A stretch of DNA of 52,667 nucleotides, from assembly GCF_000003605.2 (NCBI RefSeq), contig NW_003116452.1, positions 871,664-924,330 of the forward strand. Reading direction: 5' to 3'. This DNA comes from Saccoglossus kowalevskii (lineage: Eukaryota; Hemichordata; Enteropneusta; Harrimaniidae). Each line of letters starts with the position of its first letter. Within the stretch, counting starts at the first letter, position 1. Made by a program: the position numbers and the translations under genes. Of this stretch, positions 40,191-51,227 are shown in pieces. The notes under the pieces were generated by a model. It was given only the letters and a program-made list of their open reading frames with translations. It was not told the DNA's origin and ran no database searches.

Positions 40191-41099
40191 ATGTTCGAAA
40201 ACATCGAAGATATGGGAGATCTGATAACGTCGGATTTTTGTTTGAAGAAGAACAGTTTGCCAGCGTCGGAGTTTAACCATGTGGTGACAGAGGAAAAAGA
40301 TACAGAAGATCTTTTCGACAATTCAGAAAATATTGCCAGGGTGTTGTTGTCATTGGATAGGAGTAAAAGTAAGCCAAACTCGTCAGAAGTTTTCACTAGC
40401 AGCAGTAGAAAACAGACCAATTCAGATAGTAACCAGAGCAGCAAACCTACCCATTCTTACATTGCTCTTATTTCTATGGCGATACTGAGCACTTCAGAGA
40501 GAAAGATGCTGCTTTCGGAGATCTACAAATACATAATGAACAACTTTCCGTACTATCGAAACAAGGAAAAGAGTTGGAGAAACAGCGTTCGTCACAATTT
40601 ATCTCTGAACGAATGTTTTATTAAGAATGGCCGAAGTGACAACGGGAAAGGGAACTACTGGTCTATCCACGCAGCATGTGAGGAGGACTTCGCAAAGGGA
40701 GATTTTCGTCGTCGCAGAGCTAGACGCAGAGTTCGCAAATGCCACCGGGACGAAGAGCTTATTGCGATGCGGACATCGTATGGATATAGCGGTTACCTAT
40801 CAATGTCGGCACCAGACCCATACTATAGTATATCGGCCTCGTGCAACGCATTCGTACCAATGTCGTATCCATCACCGTCCATGCTGCCAAGGGGACTCTT
40901 CAATGTTGACAACTTCTTGCAACGAAACGACGCATTCCCTCACCCGTTATACGCACCATTTACGACGCGCACTGCAAGCATTTCAGCACCAAGTAATACT
41001 GGTTTGACGTCATCCCAAACTGATTTATTTGGTTCGAACTCACAATTACCTTCTTGGCAAGATACGCTTTCCAGATTGCCAACCAATGTGATCGGTTAA
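40191..41099 (+). CDS. FoxQ2: FoxQ2-like forkhead transcription factor (copy B)
   Basis: Single-exon gene of 302 residues. ATG 40191 has A at -3 and follows a plausible TATA-driven leader. The forkhead domain spans about residues 85-180: KPTHSYIALISMAIL, LLSEIYKYIMNNFPYYR, recognition helix WRNSVRHNLSLNECF at 129-143, GRSDNGKGNYWSIH, then a basic tail FRRRRARRRVRK for nuclear import. An eh1-like motif FNVDNFL (237-243) and a C-terminal SWQDTLSRL (288-296) match motifs at equivalent places in copy A, 25 kb upstream on the same strand. The wing and C-terminal flank (GDFRRRRA) favour FoxQ2 over other Fox classes, but it is more derived than copy A: it lacks the GPGW turn (has EKSW) and the RKHMGL tail. 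Likely a diverged FoxQ2 paralogue acting as a repressor. The subclass is uncertain. Confidence 0.85.
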   Translation: MFENIEDMGDLITSDFCLKKNSLPASEFNHVVTEEKDTEDLFDNSENIARVLLSLDRSKSKPNSSEVFTSSSRKQTNSDSNQSSKPTHSYIALISMAILSTSERKMLLSEIYKYIMNNFPYYRNKEKSWRNSVRHNLSLNECFIKNGRSDNGKGNYWSIHAACEEDFAKGDFRRRRARRRVRKCHRDEELIAMRTSYGYSGYLSMSAPDPYYSISASCNAFVPMSYPSPSMLPRGLFNVDNFLQRNDAFPHPLYAPFTTRTASISAPSNTGLTSSQTDLFGSNSQLPSWQDTLSRLPTNVIG

Positions 41100-41549
41100 C
41101 TGCACTGTTAATGACTGTTCATCTATTCATTCAAATTGTTATTTACAAGATTTGTCTTTATTGCACAGCTACGGCGATGCATGCATTGTGTGTGATTATG
41201 TCCCAAGAATTGCAATATTTGAGAGTGTTTTAACTTGTTTTTTTTTTTTGTAAATTTGAGTGTATTTTCAGTTTAAATGCATGGAGTAACGGCCAAACCG
41301 TTGTACAATTATTTACAGTCGTTACATTGAATCATTCATATTCTACCCGCTCTACTTCATCAGTTTAATTTGTGTGCTTTTATTATTTATATGAAATATA
41401 ATCAATTGATATTTGTGAATTTCTAAAACTACGCGTGATATGACCTGCCACCAACATTCTGTTTGATTTGTTTATTACTACCCTTCCAGGTCTACTTTAT
41501 ATAAATGATATGTAGTAATTGTTTCCGTAAATTATATAATATGTATTAA

Positions 41550-41555
41550 AATAAA
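41550..41555 (+). terminator. Poly(A) signal of FoxQ2 copy B
   Basis: AATAAA lies about 450 bases after the stop, followed 40-60 bases later by a GT/T-rich downstream element (TTTTGTTTTGGTTTGT). This is the first canonical hexamer after the gene. Confidence 0.6.
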
Positions 41556-43400
41556 TTGATTATTAATTATAAAACATATAATTGCTAATTTTGTTTTGGT
41601 TTGTATTCCCTCTTCTATCTGGCGACCGGCTGACGTGTACACGCTACTCTCACGAGACAGAGTTGAGTTTAGACTGGCTAGTCTGCACCGAAATTGATGT
41701 AGTAATTGTACATGTACCAAGTACACCATTGGATCTAAGATTTTTCAACAAATGTCTTGACCTTATGAAAGATCAAAATGACCAAACTAAGAAACACAGC
41801 AACATTTGCTGCCCTGTCACATGACCCATCAGAAGTCGGCAAATTATCCCATCATCCACCACGATAATAAATATAGCTTGGTGAATTTATTGGGGACTGT
41901 AAATGCATAAACAAACCTAACAATCGAAAAATATAGAAGCATATTTGAGAAAAATAAACGTTTGATTTATACAAAGTCTAATTGCAGAAATAAGTATGCA
42001 AAAAAAAAATCACGATTTTCTCGTAAAGGTGATACAGGAGTGCCGATAACTATGAGCTGCTTCTGTGAGTTGGAATGGCGGACGTTTCGGTCGCGGGCGT
42101 TTCGGCCGAAGGCGTCTTTTCGTACGAATTTAGTTTCCTATGTTACAAGCACGACATACATGTAGTTATATTCGTTCGCTAACTAACTCTAAATGTCATA
42201 ATGTATTGCTTGTAAGTATTAGCAAATAAATATGCCGTGCTTATAACATAGTATGGAGATTTTAACATCGGTACACATGAATTAAAATTATGAGTTGTTC
42301 ATGTTAATTCTGACTCTGCCTCCCACGTAACAATTTTGTTAAAAACACTCATAAATACATTATTGAAAATCACTTTAAAATGTTCGGGCCCAAACGACCG
42401 TCTATCGTGCGTTTGCGATACAAGCGATTCTCCGCCGTGAGGTGGGTTGGATGAGCATTCACTATCGTGCTCCGGATACCTCTGACTGAGTTGGGCATTG
42501 TTTCTTTTGCTGTCCAATTCGGGATGTTCCAATTGTATACACACAGGAAATGGCATAGGTCAGAACTTGCCCGGACGCTGCTGGTTGCGTGTGAATGAAT
42601 ACTTCTCTGAGAAATCTGGTAGCGTCGGAGGAGACAGGCTTCGTGTCACGGGACACCAATGAACTTGTCTAGCAGCTGCTCACAGACGAGCACATCTGTC
42701 ATAAGCCCTCACACTCGGCGTGTTTTTTTTTTACCGTTATCGAAATAATTAATGCTTTAAAAAGAATTGTTCAAATGACGTGAAAAGCAAAGGCAGTATG
42801 AAAGACTGAATTGTCGATCAAAACTGCAGGGGTTCCTTTCATATACGCGAGTAAGGGTCCTCCACAGTAACAAGGCAAAATAAATAATCTGTACACCCAA
42901 ACAAAGATAAGGACGTTTTTTATTGTTCCTTTCAACTAACACTTTCACGATTTGCCATTCCACCGATGGGTGGGAGCTAGGAGCGCTGCTTCAAGGTCAT
43001 CTTACTCAGACAACTAAAGATAGTTTAAATTTTGTGATGTCTTTAGTTCCGAAATTACGCACACATTTATTATAATAAATAATACAATGCAGTAACAGGA
43101 AGCCACAGAATGTGTTGACCGTCAACTGCACTCAACTCTAAGATAAAAACTAATGAGGGCGCTCTAATCACGTCCACCTTCGGTAGGGGAATGCCGGCAG
43201 ATGGCCCGGTGTCTGAAGGGTATCTGAAATTAATAGTATGACAGTGACCGGGTCCTACCCAGATTGAGAATAATATATGAAATATTCTCCTACATCACTA
43301 ATAATTATTTAATAATTTGTCTGGAAATCTTTGCCAGTTCGTTGGCAACGGTGCCCATACATAGATCCGAGAGTGCATTTCCAACGTATCAGTTAGTACT
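41556..43400. other. Non-coding stretch downstream of FoxQ2 copy B
   Basis: No gene recognised. A hydrophilic minus-strand frame of 85 codons at 42299-42556 (ATG, no splice context) was weighed and not accepted. An inverted-looking patch GTTTCGGTCGCGGGC GTTTCGGCC lies near 42088-42110. One GAGGGCGC core is at 43154-43164. Confidence 0.45.
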
Positions 43401-43401
43401 G

Positions 43402-43616
43402 AATACTGTAAAGTGACTAATTTTCACTGGGTTTAAATTTCACTGATTTAGCATTTCAGGCATATTCAGTGGGTTTTCAATTCACGGTTTTATCATTTAG
43501 ATAATATGTTCTATGCTCAATTTTACATATTCACTGGTTTTTAATTTAGCGCATTTTCCAATCAGCGAAATATGCAAAATTGAAACCCAGTGAATAATTA
43601 ACCAGTTTACAGTAAC
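43402..43616. mobile_element. MITE-like element with terminal inverted repeats
   Basis: The left end, TACTGTAAAGTGACTAATTT then TCACTGGGTTT (43404-43434), is matched in inverted form by the right end at 43583-43614. The inner halves (TTCACTGGGTTT) are identical. Both ends carry TA at the outer edge, consistent with a TA target duplication as in Tc1/mariner-type elements. The interior has several diverged TTCACTGGTTTT modules and no coding capacity. Length is about 211 bp. Confidence 0.75.
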
Positions 43617-43888
43617 TCCCTTCCATAAATTACGCGGGTCTTTAATTACATGTAAGTACAGGAAAATCAAAGACGCATGCGTATTAAAGTTTTTCAATAT
43701 TTCATCGAACAACTATTACTTTTAAATGACATTTTTATTTCATAGTGTTTTGTCAATATACAGTATCTGTCAAAATGAATTAAACATAATAAAAAAAAAA
43801 TCCCAATTTTCCTCACTATCTCTTTAATAGCAAAGATTATAAATAAAAATACTCAATATGTCCTTTCTCGAGATGTTTTGATATTAGG

Positions 43889-43960
43889 ACTGCGCCCTCT
43901 TAAATCCACAAGTTTAAGATCGTTCTACAACACTATGTATCAAAAGAGGGCGCAAGTCAA
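43889..43960. repeat. Short inverted repeat containing two GAGGGCGC cores
   Basis: GACTGCGCCCTCTT (43888-43901) and its near reverse complement AAGAGGGCGCAAGTC (43944-43958) face each other across about 42 bases. One extra base is present in the right arm. Confidence 0.65.
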
Positions 43961-43961
43961 G

Positions 43962-46335
43962 ACTGGCAGGGCGAATATAAGCCGGTGGAGAAGTATATTT
44001 TGGTGTTTCAAAATTTTAATTTTAAAAATCAGAAGGAAGTATACTAGAAGAATGTAGATTAATGACAATACAATGGCGATACACTTGTCACATGGTGTAC
44101 TTTATTATTTGCATTATGAAAATAAATTTGAGGGGATTAATGCCTTGTTTGCCAACACACTCGGTGATCCCAATTTTTTGGCAGACATTCATGTAATGGC
44201 AATAATGTAATAAAACAAATTTCAAAACCCACAACCAACTTATCAATGAATGATTGATTGATTGATTGATTAAAGCGCGGTGGTCGTCGCGCAATGCGTG
44301 TTCGAATTTCATGTAAATAAACAATGGATTTTACACGCGTTGTATACGTCGCTATGAGTCCCATGTCGAACAGGACGCGGCACGACGACTGTCGCCCTTT
44401 AAACTGAAATTATTTCAACATTTTGCATTGTTATAATAGACAGGTTATGAGCTGAGATCCCAAATCTCAGCATTACAATGCCAAGTACACTTTATCTGCT
44501 TTCAATAAATATCGTTCCATGGCACCGTGTTGGTTAAACAGCGTATAACTGTTCTACGTCACTGGACCACTATTATCCCTCTGTGTCCCTGCATACATAC
44601 ATCATACTGCATACATCTCCCTTACATACTCACAGCTTCATTTCCCATCCCCTGATTTTTCTCAGGTCTCCCGAACCCATAAGAAAAAAAACACAATATT
44701 ATGATGTTATTTAAAAAAAAAAAATCAGCGCCATGTCTATATTAAGACAAGCCGATGAGGCAAGATATTTTCGATGGAATTCCATTAATATACTATCCCG
44801 TTGACTTTACCATTGCTCGTACATCTTAGATAACTATCAATTTCATTTATTGTAATAGTTGTGTGTGACTGCGGTTATCGATATTCTAGTACATATTTCC
44901 TCCCATGCCCATTTTCCACTTCCATCTAAACTATCATCATCGTAACTAAGCAACCTTTTAAAATAACTAAAATACTCGTCCTCTTCAATGTACGACACTT
45001 CAATCTTTGGATTTTTGTTGTTTATTATGCTCCATAGTATTTTACAATCGGTTTATGAAGATATACAAAGTTGTGCCTTGTTTATTAAGATTAAGTTATA
45101 TTTTACTCAATGTACTTGTACATCTCGGCAAATCCATTCTCCCTGCAAGTTAAAACCCTTAACAATACTAGAGACAAATAGTTAAAATATCTTAGCTACA
45201 TTTTTGCAACTCTCTATTTTGCCAAAAGTTGTAAATATTGTTTTTAAGAATCCACGTGTTAAGAGTCTTTGAGCCTTTCCTGGGTGGTATACCGCGCCCT
45301 CGCCGACGAACTCAGGCGCAGACAAATACAAGTATATTTTGATTATACAAATATATTTAGTTTTATATGGTTTAACAAATCTTTCTTCATCTCCCAAACG
45401 AATGGAAAATAAGAGGAAAAATCGATGTGCAAAGTTAATAAAACCATAATAATCTGCATACATGGTTTGACTACATAGCGACTGTGCACGCGCGGCCTTT
45501 TAACTATCCGAGACTGAGTGAAAAATACTGTGACAGGAATGCTCAAAAAGGCGAATCATGATGTTAAAAACAAATGTACTAGATAATTAAGAAGTTTTGA
45601 AAGTTATGGCATAAATAAACAAATCTGAACCATGATCTGAACTGAAACTGTTATAAAACAGGATGTTGAACAAAAACATATTTTCCCGGAAAAATAACAG
45701 ATTATATGAATAAATAGTTTCTATTTTGGATTCTCAGTCGAACGAGGGTGGTAAGAATTGTGTTTTGGGGTTTAATATACTGGTCAGCCGATACTCAGAC
45801 ATTTTAAGTTGATGTGTTCCAGTGACGTGTAAAAATACACAACATAAATCTGAATAGAGATGACACATTTAACGTGGAATACTGCATTTCTATAATTTTA
45901 TTCGGTGAAAATACTACACAACACACAAAATAGCAGACATGGCTATATTTCTATATGATGGCTTAACTTACGATTCATTGCATTTTCTTTTGCCATTTTG
46001 CACAAAACACCGTGCACTATGAGTGGTTTGTTCTGTAGAACACAGTCCGTGTCGACCCCGAAAGTCACGTGGTTACTGCCAAATCGAAAAGACGCGCTGT
46101 ATTCGAGGTGTATGTGGACAGAAACTCACATATTTTTTTTATTTTTAGAATTAATCAAATAATGCTCACAATGAAATTATTTAAGTAACTAGTACATACT
46201 TACTTTATTACTATCTTCTTTGTTAATCTGTACGGGGACTTTCTCTTCAATTTTCTTAATCCTTAGAAAATCAAACGCTGTAATAGAGTATGCCATCATG
46301 CATCACAAGGGTTTCTGATTGCAGATCTCACGTTA
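43962..46335. other. Interval between FoxQ2 copy B and the FKBP gene
   Basis: No gene recognised. A (TGAT)5 tract lies near 44250-44272. A GAGGGCGC core lies at 45294-45301 (inverted). Confidence 0.45.
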
Positions 46336-46340
46336 GTGTC

Positions 46341-46351
46341 TAGCGCCCTCA
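46341..46351 (-). promoter_or_regulatory. CTCF-like core motif upstream of the FKBP gene
   Basis: On the minus strand TGAGGGCGCTA, the last of the seven exact cores, lies about 210 bases before the FKBP start codon. Only the GC-rich half of the CTCF consensus is matched. Confidence 0.3.
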
Positions 46352-46560
46352 AACGTTTACGACTCCCATTTACGACAAACTGTCACCCTCTTTGTGCGCA
46401 ACTGGGGTTGAAAGAGTGGCCATGTGTAGTAGTTCTCTACAATCTCCACTGCTCCAAATCCTTGTCTACCTTGTCTGTGTACAATTATAAGGGCTTGATT
46501 TCAATAGGGAAGAACAAAGGTTTCTGTTGGACACCGTACCGAAACGGATCTCTTTTCGAC

Positions 46561-46570
46561 ATGTTTTGGG
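46561..46570 (+). CDS. Nucleoplasmin-like FKBP (FKBP39/46-type nuclear immunophilin), exon 1
   Basis: The first coding exon holds only ATG TTT TGG G, ending at donor GTAAGG (phase 1). MFWG is the typical start of the nucleoplasmin-like domain in invertebrate and fungal nuclear FKBPs (Drosophila FKBP39, insect FKBP46, yeast Fpr3/Fpr4). This is the only in-frame ATG upstream of the donor, with G at -3. The frame remains open to the left for about 75 codons without an ATG and is taken as leader. Joined to the next two exons it gives 87 residues. Members of this family are nucleolar or chromatin histone chaperones with a C-terminal peptidyl-prolyl isomerase domain, which would lie beyond the right edge and is therefore inferred. 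Confidence 0.75.
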
Positions 46571-47813
46571 GTAAGGACTTTTAAAGTTAAATGTCAAAAT
46601 ATTCGATAGAATACACGTGTACCTGGACTACAAGGCATCAACACAGACGTTATTTAATTGACTATTCCACTTTTATTGTGTTTACGATCAATTCGCCTGT
46701 GCCTGCCTGTTTTGCGTGAGTGTAGCTTGCTTCTCTCTGCCGCGCCAGTCAACATCTTTTAAAGACAGTACATATACGACAGTTTATTGGTGTGTAGGTT
46801 TCATTGCTTGAGGTGTTTTTACACACATGTTCTATACTTGAGTATAAAATACACGACATTTTCTTTATTGTATATTTCTGTAGTATACATGCATGGTATA
46901 TTTATAACTATAAAATGTACCCCCCCTTCCCCAAATATTGTTTTTTTGCGAGGTATTGATGTTTCAGTTAAAAGGTATTTAAATAGAACATCCATATTTT
47001 TAAAATATTTATAAATTGTGAATACTGTATTTGCTCTTTCAGGAGAAGAACTGACTTGTTTTGACCATAAGATTCTTACTGCATTGTGTTCAGAAATTTA
47101 TTAGTAGTGGATTTTGAATAGAATTATTTTGTAATATTGTCAATAAGAATTTCTCATGAGCAAGAATCTGATCAGAAAATTTATCTATTTTTGCTAAAAA
47201 TCGTATGGGTAGAGCAGCTTTCCTTTTATTTACATGTATACTAGTAACAGAGCAAATAAAATATAAATCATACAGATTACAACAAGATTCAAAAAGGTGT
47301 GAATGTTATTGATGGCAATTAATGAAATATTCGTGAAGCATTCTACATTAAAAGCATAACACAATTGCTATTGGCTACATAGGTCTTGGTATAAACAGCC
47401 ATTACTTATGATTATTCTTTCAACCATTCATTGCTAATTTATGCAGAACATAGATCCGATCAGTTATAATTAAAATGTTTCAAATTATTAATCGTTCACA
47501 AAACATATTTTGAATAGTATCGTCGAATTGGGTGTATCGTTGAGTCAAAGGTCAAACCAATTGTTGGAGATTTCTATCGCAACTGTTTTTTCCACTAATG
47601 CGAGGTGTTCATTCAAATTTATAAACAACTCCTTGAAAATTTTTGTGGCTTTTTAAAGTCATTTATATTTTCAAAATGACAGGTGAAAACTTGTGATGTG
47701 TCACTAGTCAATAGCAAGTAATGAAATATACTTCTAAATCAGATGCCATTTTCAGGGACTAATGGCCACACTTGATTGGATGTCGTATAACGTTCATATT
47801 TACTATTTTCTAG
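46571..47813 (+). other. FKBP gene intron 1
   Basis: Donor GTAAGG and acceptor TATTTTCTAG bound this 1,243-base intron. It is AT-rich. No nested gene or repeat was recognised. Confidence 0.7.
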
Positions 47814-47906
47814 GAATAACCATCGATGATGGCAAACATTACACCCAGACTGTTGAAGAGTCGTTCCATATCTCCATGGCAGCACTGGAAACAAAAGATG
47901 AGAAAG
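47814..47906 (+). CDS. Nucleoplasmin-like FKBP, exon 2
   Basis: Acceptor TTTTCTAG and donor GTAAGC frame a 93-base exon in phase 1. It encodes residues 4-34, ITIDDGKHYTQTVEESFHIS followed by MAALETKDEK. Together with exon 1 this reproduces the family signature MFWG, then K-Y-T/S-Q, then SFHISMAAL seen in FKBP39/46-type proteins, and corresponds to the first two strands of the nucleoplasmin core. No in-frame stop. The residue at the exon 2/3 junction becomes Asp. Confidence 0.85.
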
Positions 47907-48241
47907 GTAAGCATATAGAATAAATAACAATATTTAATGAAACAAAACAAACTATTTATCTACAGTCCCCTCTACTACTAATCTGGAACAGGTGATTATT
48001 ATAATGTCTGCGAAAAATACAACTACTTGTATAATTTACAAACCCAGAAATACAATTAACATTACTCTAGTTAAAGCGAAACTAAATAGAACCTAATTTG
48101 GTGTTTGTATTTATAACTATCGTTTCAGTCATTCTTTGAACGATTATGTTTAACTAAATATTGCTACACTACAGCAAGTTATTATCAACATTGTCGGTAA
48201 ATGTACAGCAATTGCTTCCAATGTTGTTGATGTTGTTTTGA

Positions 48242-48508
48242 TACATTCGCGATGCACCCAGACTTCAAGTCGCCGCTCCACTATCCAATCACGCACTTGT
48301 TGACTGTCTGTCACATTCACAGCGCAGTAAACAGGGATTCCCGACTCAACCTGCGATTCGCGAAAAGATAGTTGAGCTGTATTTAGAAGGAATATCATTT
48401 GCTGACATAGCGAAAAGGCTTGGTGTGACGAAATCTACTGCGTATAATATATGGAAAAAATTGTCTGAGTCCATAGCGGATCTAGCAACCGTGCGTGTGT
48501 CCAAGTGA
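48242..48508 (+). pseudogene. Orphan paired/transposase-type helix-turn-helix frame
   Basis: The frame is open from 48242 to the stop TGA at 48506-48508 but has no ATG. A possible splice acceptor (TCACATTCACAG) ends at 48322. The part after it reads SKQGFPTQPAIREKIVELYL, then EGISFADIAKRLGVTKSTAY and NIWKK. This fits the N-terminal helix-turn-helix shared by paired (Pax) domains and Tc1/mariner-type transposases (IVELYLEGIS-FADIAKRLGVTKSTAYNI). No second helix-turn-helix or DDE catalytic segment follows. It is best read as a fragment of a transposase or paired-like gene, or as a lone exon of an unknown gene nested in the FKBP intron. Confidence 0.5.
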
Positions 48509-48518
48509 AAGTCTGGTT

Positions 48519-48881
48519 TTATCCGCTTTGATATTTTACCAGCTTCAGTAGATAAGCCGGCAGTCGGTCACACGGTTGGTTTTCATTCTGTTTCATCATA
48601 GGTGATGACCCATCCAGAATGAATAGTTTTGTCTTTATTATGCCTCCTGATGTAGTTGAACAAAGATTGCCGATGACCAACTGTTTGAATCGATGGTTTG
48701 TCGATAAATCCAATTTCGGATTTTCTTCGTCAATAATTTGAACGCGAAGTGCGTTCATTCGTTGTAAAAATGGTGTCTCGCTAGTGAGGCGGTCGATAAA
48801 ACTGTTGTAATCAAAGTCACCACTATGAAACTCAGCTTGTGATATATATTGGTATAATTTTTGTATCCCGATAATAAACAA
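48519..48881 (-). CDS. Weak candidate: 120-residue frame convergent with the helix-turn-helix frame
   Basis: ATG-initiated frame of 120 codons. Its stop lies only ten bases from the stop of the helix-turn-helix frame on the other strand. Composition is soluble-protein-like (DFDYNSFIDRLTSETPFLQR, QIIDEENPKLDLSTNHRFKQ). No family recognised, no promoter or poly(A) signal assigned. It could be part of the same mobile element, a taxon-restricted gene, or chance. Confidence 0.2.
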   Translation of the reverse strand: MFIIGIQKLYQYISQAEFHSGDFDYNSFIDRLTSETPFLQRMNALRVQIIDEENPKLDLSTNHRFKQLVIGNLCSTTSGGIIKTKLFILDGSSPMMKQNENQPCDRLPAYLLKLVKYQSG

Positions 48882-49984
48882 ACTCTACTTTGAATAAGTA
48901 TTCCGCCATGACTGTCAGTCCGAGTCAAGTTGAAATGCATTGTGGGTCCAAAAGCTGCTACTCAAAGTAATATGGATTACTCCAGAATTGCAACATAGAG
49001 GTTCATCCTGAGTAAATGACAGAATAGAAAGGATGCAAACCATGTTGTGTACTTTCGCCATGCACTCTGAAATCAATGCGAGTTTTCTCATAAAGTACAA
49101 ACCAAACTATCGTATCAATACCAATTATTATGAAATGAAACACACTTTTTACATGCATATTTTAAAAAATATCGTCCTCTGGGCTTACAATTGTGAATGC
49201 CCTCAACTCGATAAATGCCTAAAAATAGAGGGATGGGCTTCATACTCGGGATGGGCTTCACGATCGGGAAAGTACGATGCTTTAACACAATTGGGCTTTC
49301 ACTGTCAGAATACTGTGGTTCAAACGTGTAATGTTCTAACCAAAGTTCTGAAAAGCACATTGTGCATATAAAAGTTAAGTTTATACTAGTAGTACACAAT
49401 GCTTGGCAGCATGAACGGCTATGTACAATGGCGTATACGAATATGATCAGATACTAAAACGTCATAACTTTGAAAAGTACCCGGATGTTAAATATGTTCA
49501 TTTGTTATTTATTCCCTTCCATGAATGGCCTCCATGGCAAGCACTTCAAATGTCTATTCAAGCTACAGTTATAATTAAAACAAAATTAAACCACTGCAAT
49601 ATTATTTCGAATACAGTTTAGAATATACACAACTATAAATTAAGGCCGCATTTAGGTTCGCTTTAATAAAACAAACTTCATTCAGTAAATTTCATTTGGG
49701 CAACGTAGTTTTTTTCTTAAAACGTTAATAAACCTATATGAATATCCAGTGATTGAAAACACCAATCACAATGCTTTGATGACTGATTACTGCCCTCATT
49801 GAATTCAATAACTGTCAGCGTGCATTTGAACCATCATAATTACCCTGCTAAATTAAAATGAGAATGAATGTTTATAATTTGAATATTTGGTACCAAACTG
49901 TAACGCAGTTTTATGTGGGAAGGATGTCTTCATAGCGACAAAAACAGGAAATGGAATTTTGTTTTATAATTTGGTACGTCCAAG

Positions 49985-50109
49985 CTGATTGGGCGCCTTG
50001 TTTTGAGGCGCGCCCAATCAGATCTCACTGCTTAAGATACGCAATTAGCCTATGCGGTCCCGCACGGTATCGTGTAGAGGCCTATAGGTCGAAGACACGG
50101 AACCGTGCG
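49985..50109. repeat. Pair of hairpins in FKBP intron 2
   Basis: The first stem pairs CTGATTGGGCGCCT (49985-49998) with AGGCGCGCCCAATCAG (50006-50021), apart from a two-base bulge. The second pairs CGCACGGTATCGTGT (50061-50075) with ACACGGAACCGTGCG (50095-50109), 13 of 15 matched. The segment is more GC-rich than the rest of the intron. No tRNA-like layout was found. Confidence 0.6.
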
Positions 50110-51227
50110 ATTCGAACAAGTGATTACTTGTGCTATTTGTCACCCATATTTATTAACTTTAAATACTGGGAAGCAGTTCATCATCCCATATTGTTCACAA
50201 TGTTAGAATGACGTGTCTAGCTACTTTCTTGTAGTATATTACAATCTCTGCACTCATCAAAAACAATGTCGTAAATAATCTGTACAGAAATAATCGTATG
50301 CTTGACTCTCATCTTGACAGTTTCTAGACTGTGTAACATTTACTCTAACTCCCTTAAAGTTGAGAACAATGATTATTTTGCAACCGTTTTTGTTTCTCAT
50401 TATTGCATCACTTCTTGACTTTAACGGTCCATACTTTCCCAGTCATATAAGCCAGTATGAGCCATCCCCTTATTTTTAGACATTTAACGAATTGAGGTCT
50501 TTGATAATTGGTTGAATCTTGAGTTGTTGATGTTGTTTATATGCATGTAATAAGTTGTATTGCATGATAAATCAATAATGGTATGGTAGCTCTCTTTTGT
50601 ACGAGTGTTTGGTGGACCTGAAAAGGGCTATTCGGTTTGTGCTTTTACGAGAAAAACGAGTAATTTTCACAATGCATGGCGAGCAGCACAACGTGGTTTG
50701 CACTCTTTGCTCTGTTTTTACTCACAATGAACCAAATGTTGCAATTACTGATAATTACTTCTGCACTTTGTTGCAAAAATACGCTGTCGGGTCAAAAGAT
50801 GTTGTTTCAGGTCAAATACACAAAACCATCATGGCGGAAATTGCTTTGGAGTTTGTGTACGTTTATAAACATTCCATGACGAGGACAATAATGAAGATCT
50901 TGTCCTAGACTCGCTATTTTCCCACTGATCCTAATCACTTTTGAACTTTTAGATTGTAAATATATGTGAATAATATTGTAATAAAATATTTTTTGTGAAC
51001 ATTTTTGTTTCTCTACTGTGAAGGTGCAATTATGACGCCACCCTTAAAGTCAAAGACGTAATATTTCCCTTAATCCGGCATGATGAATGGAAATTGTCAT
51101 TTGGACAATTTTTCAAGAAGGTAACATAGTCACAATGTTTTCTGAGGCGATCCTCTGGCATATGCCCACTTCTTATTAGTCCCCGTTTAGACACCGAAAA
51201 CAGAGACTTATATTTTGACCTTTGTGC

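Noticed and set aside
42299..42556. 85-codon hydrophilic minus-strand frame
   Set aside because: No family match, no splice sites of quality, single frame without context.
46336..46584. 82-codon frame reading through the FKBP exon 1 donor
   Set aside because: It starts with GTG and runs past a clear GTAAGG donor. Only the MFWG part fits the family.
48322..48508. Helix-turn-helix segment as an alternative FKBP exon
   Set aside because: Joining exon 2 (phase 1) to the acceptor ending at 48322 gives an immediate in-frame stop.
49033..49371. 112-codon frame in FKBP intron 2
   Set aside because: No domain; contains a small local duplication (GATGGGCTTCA). Likely chance.
50053..50115. Possible tRNA (TTCGAATC on the minus strand)
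   Set aside because: No T-arm pairing, no A box and no acceptor stem; the structure is a simple hairpin.
50597..50908. 103-codon frame in FKBP intron 2
   Set aside because: No domain, overlapped by another equally long frame, and located within an intron of the same strand.
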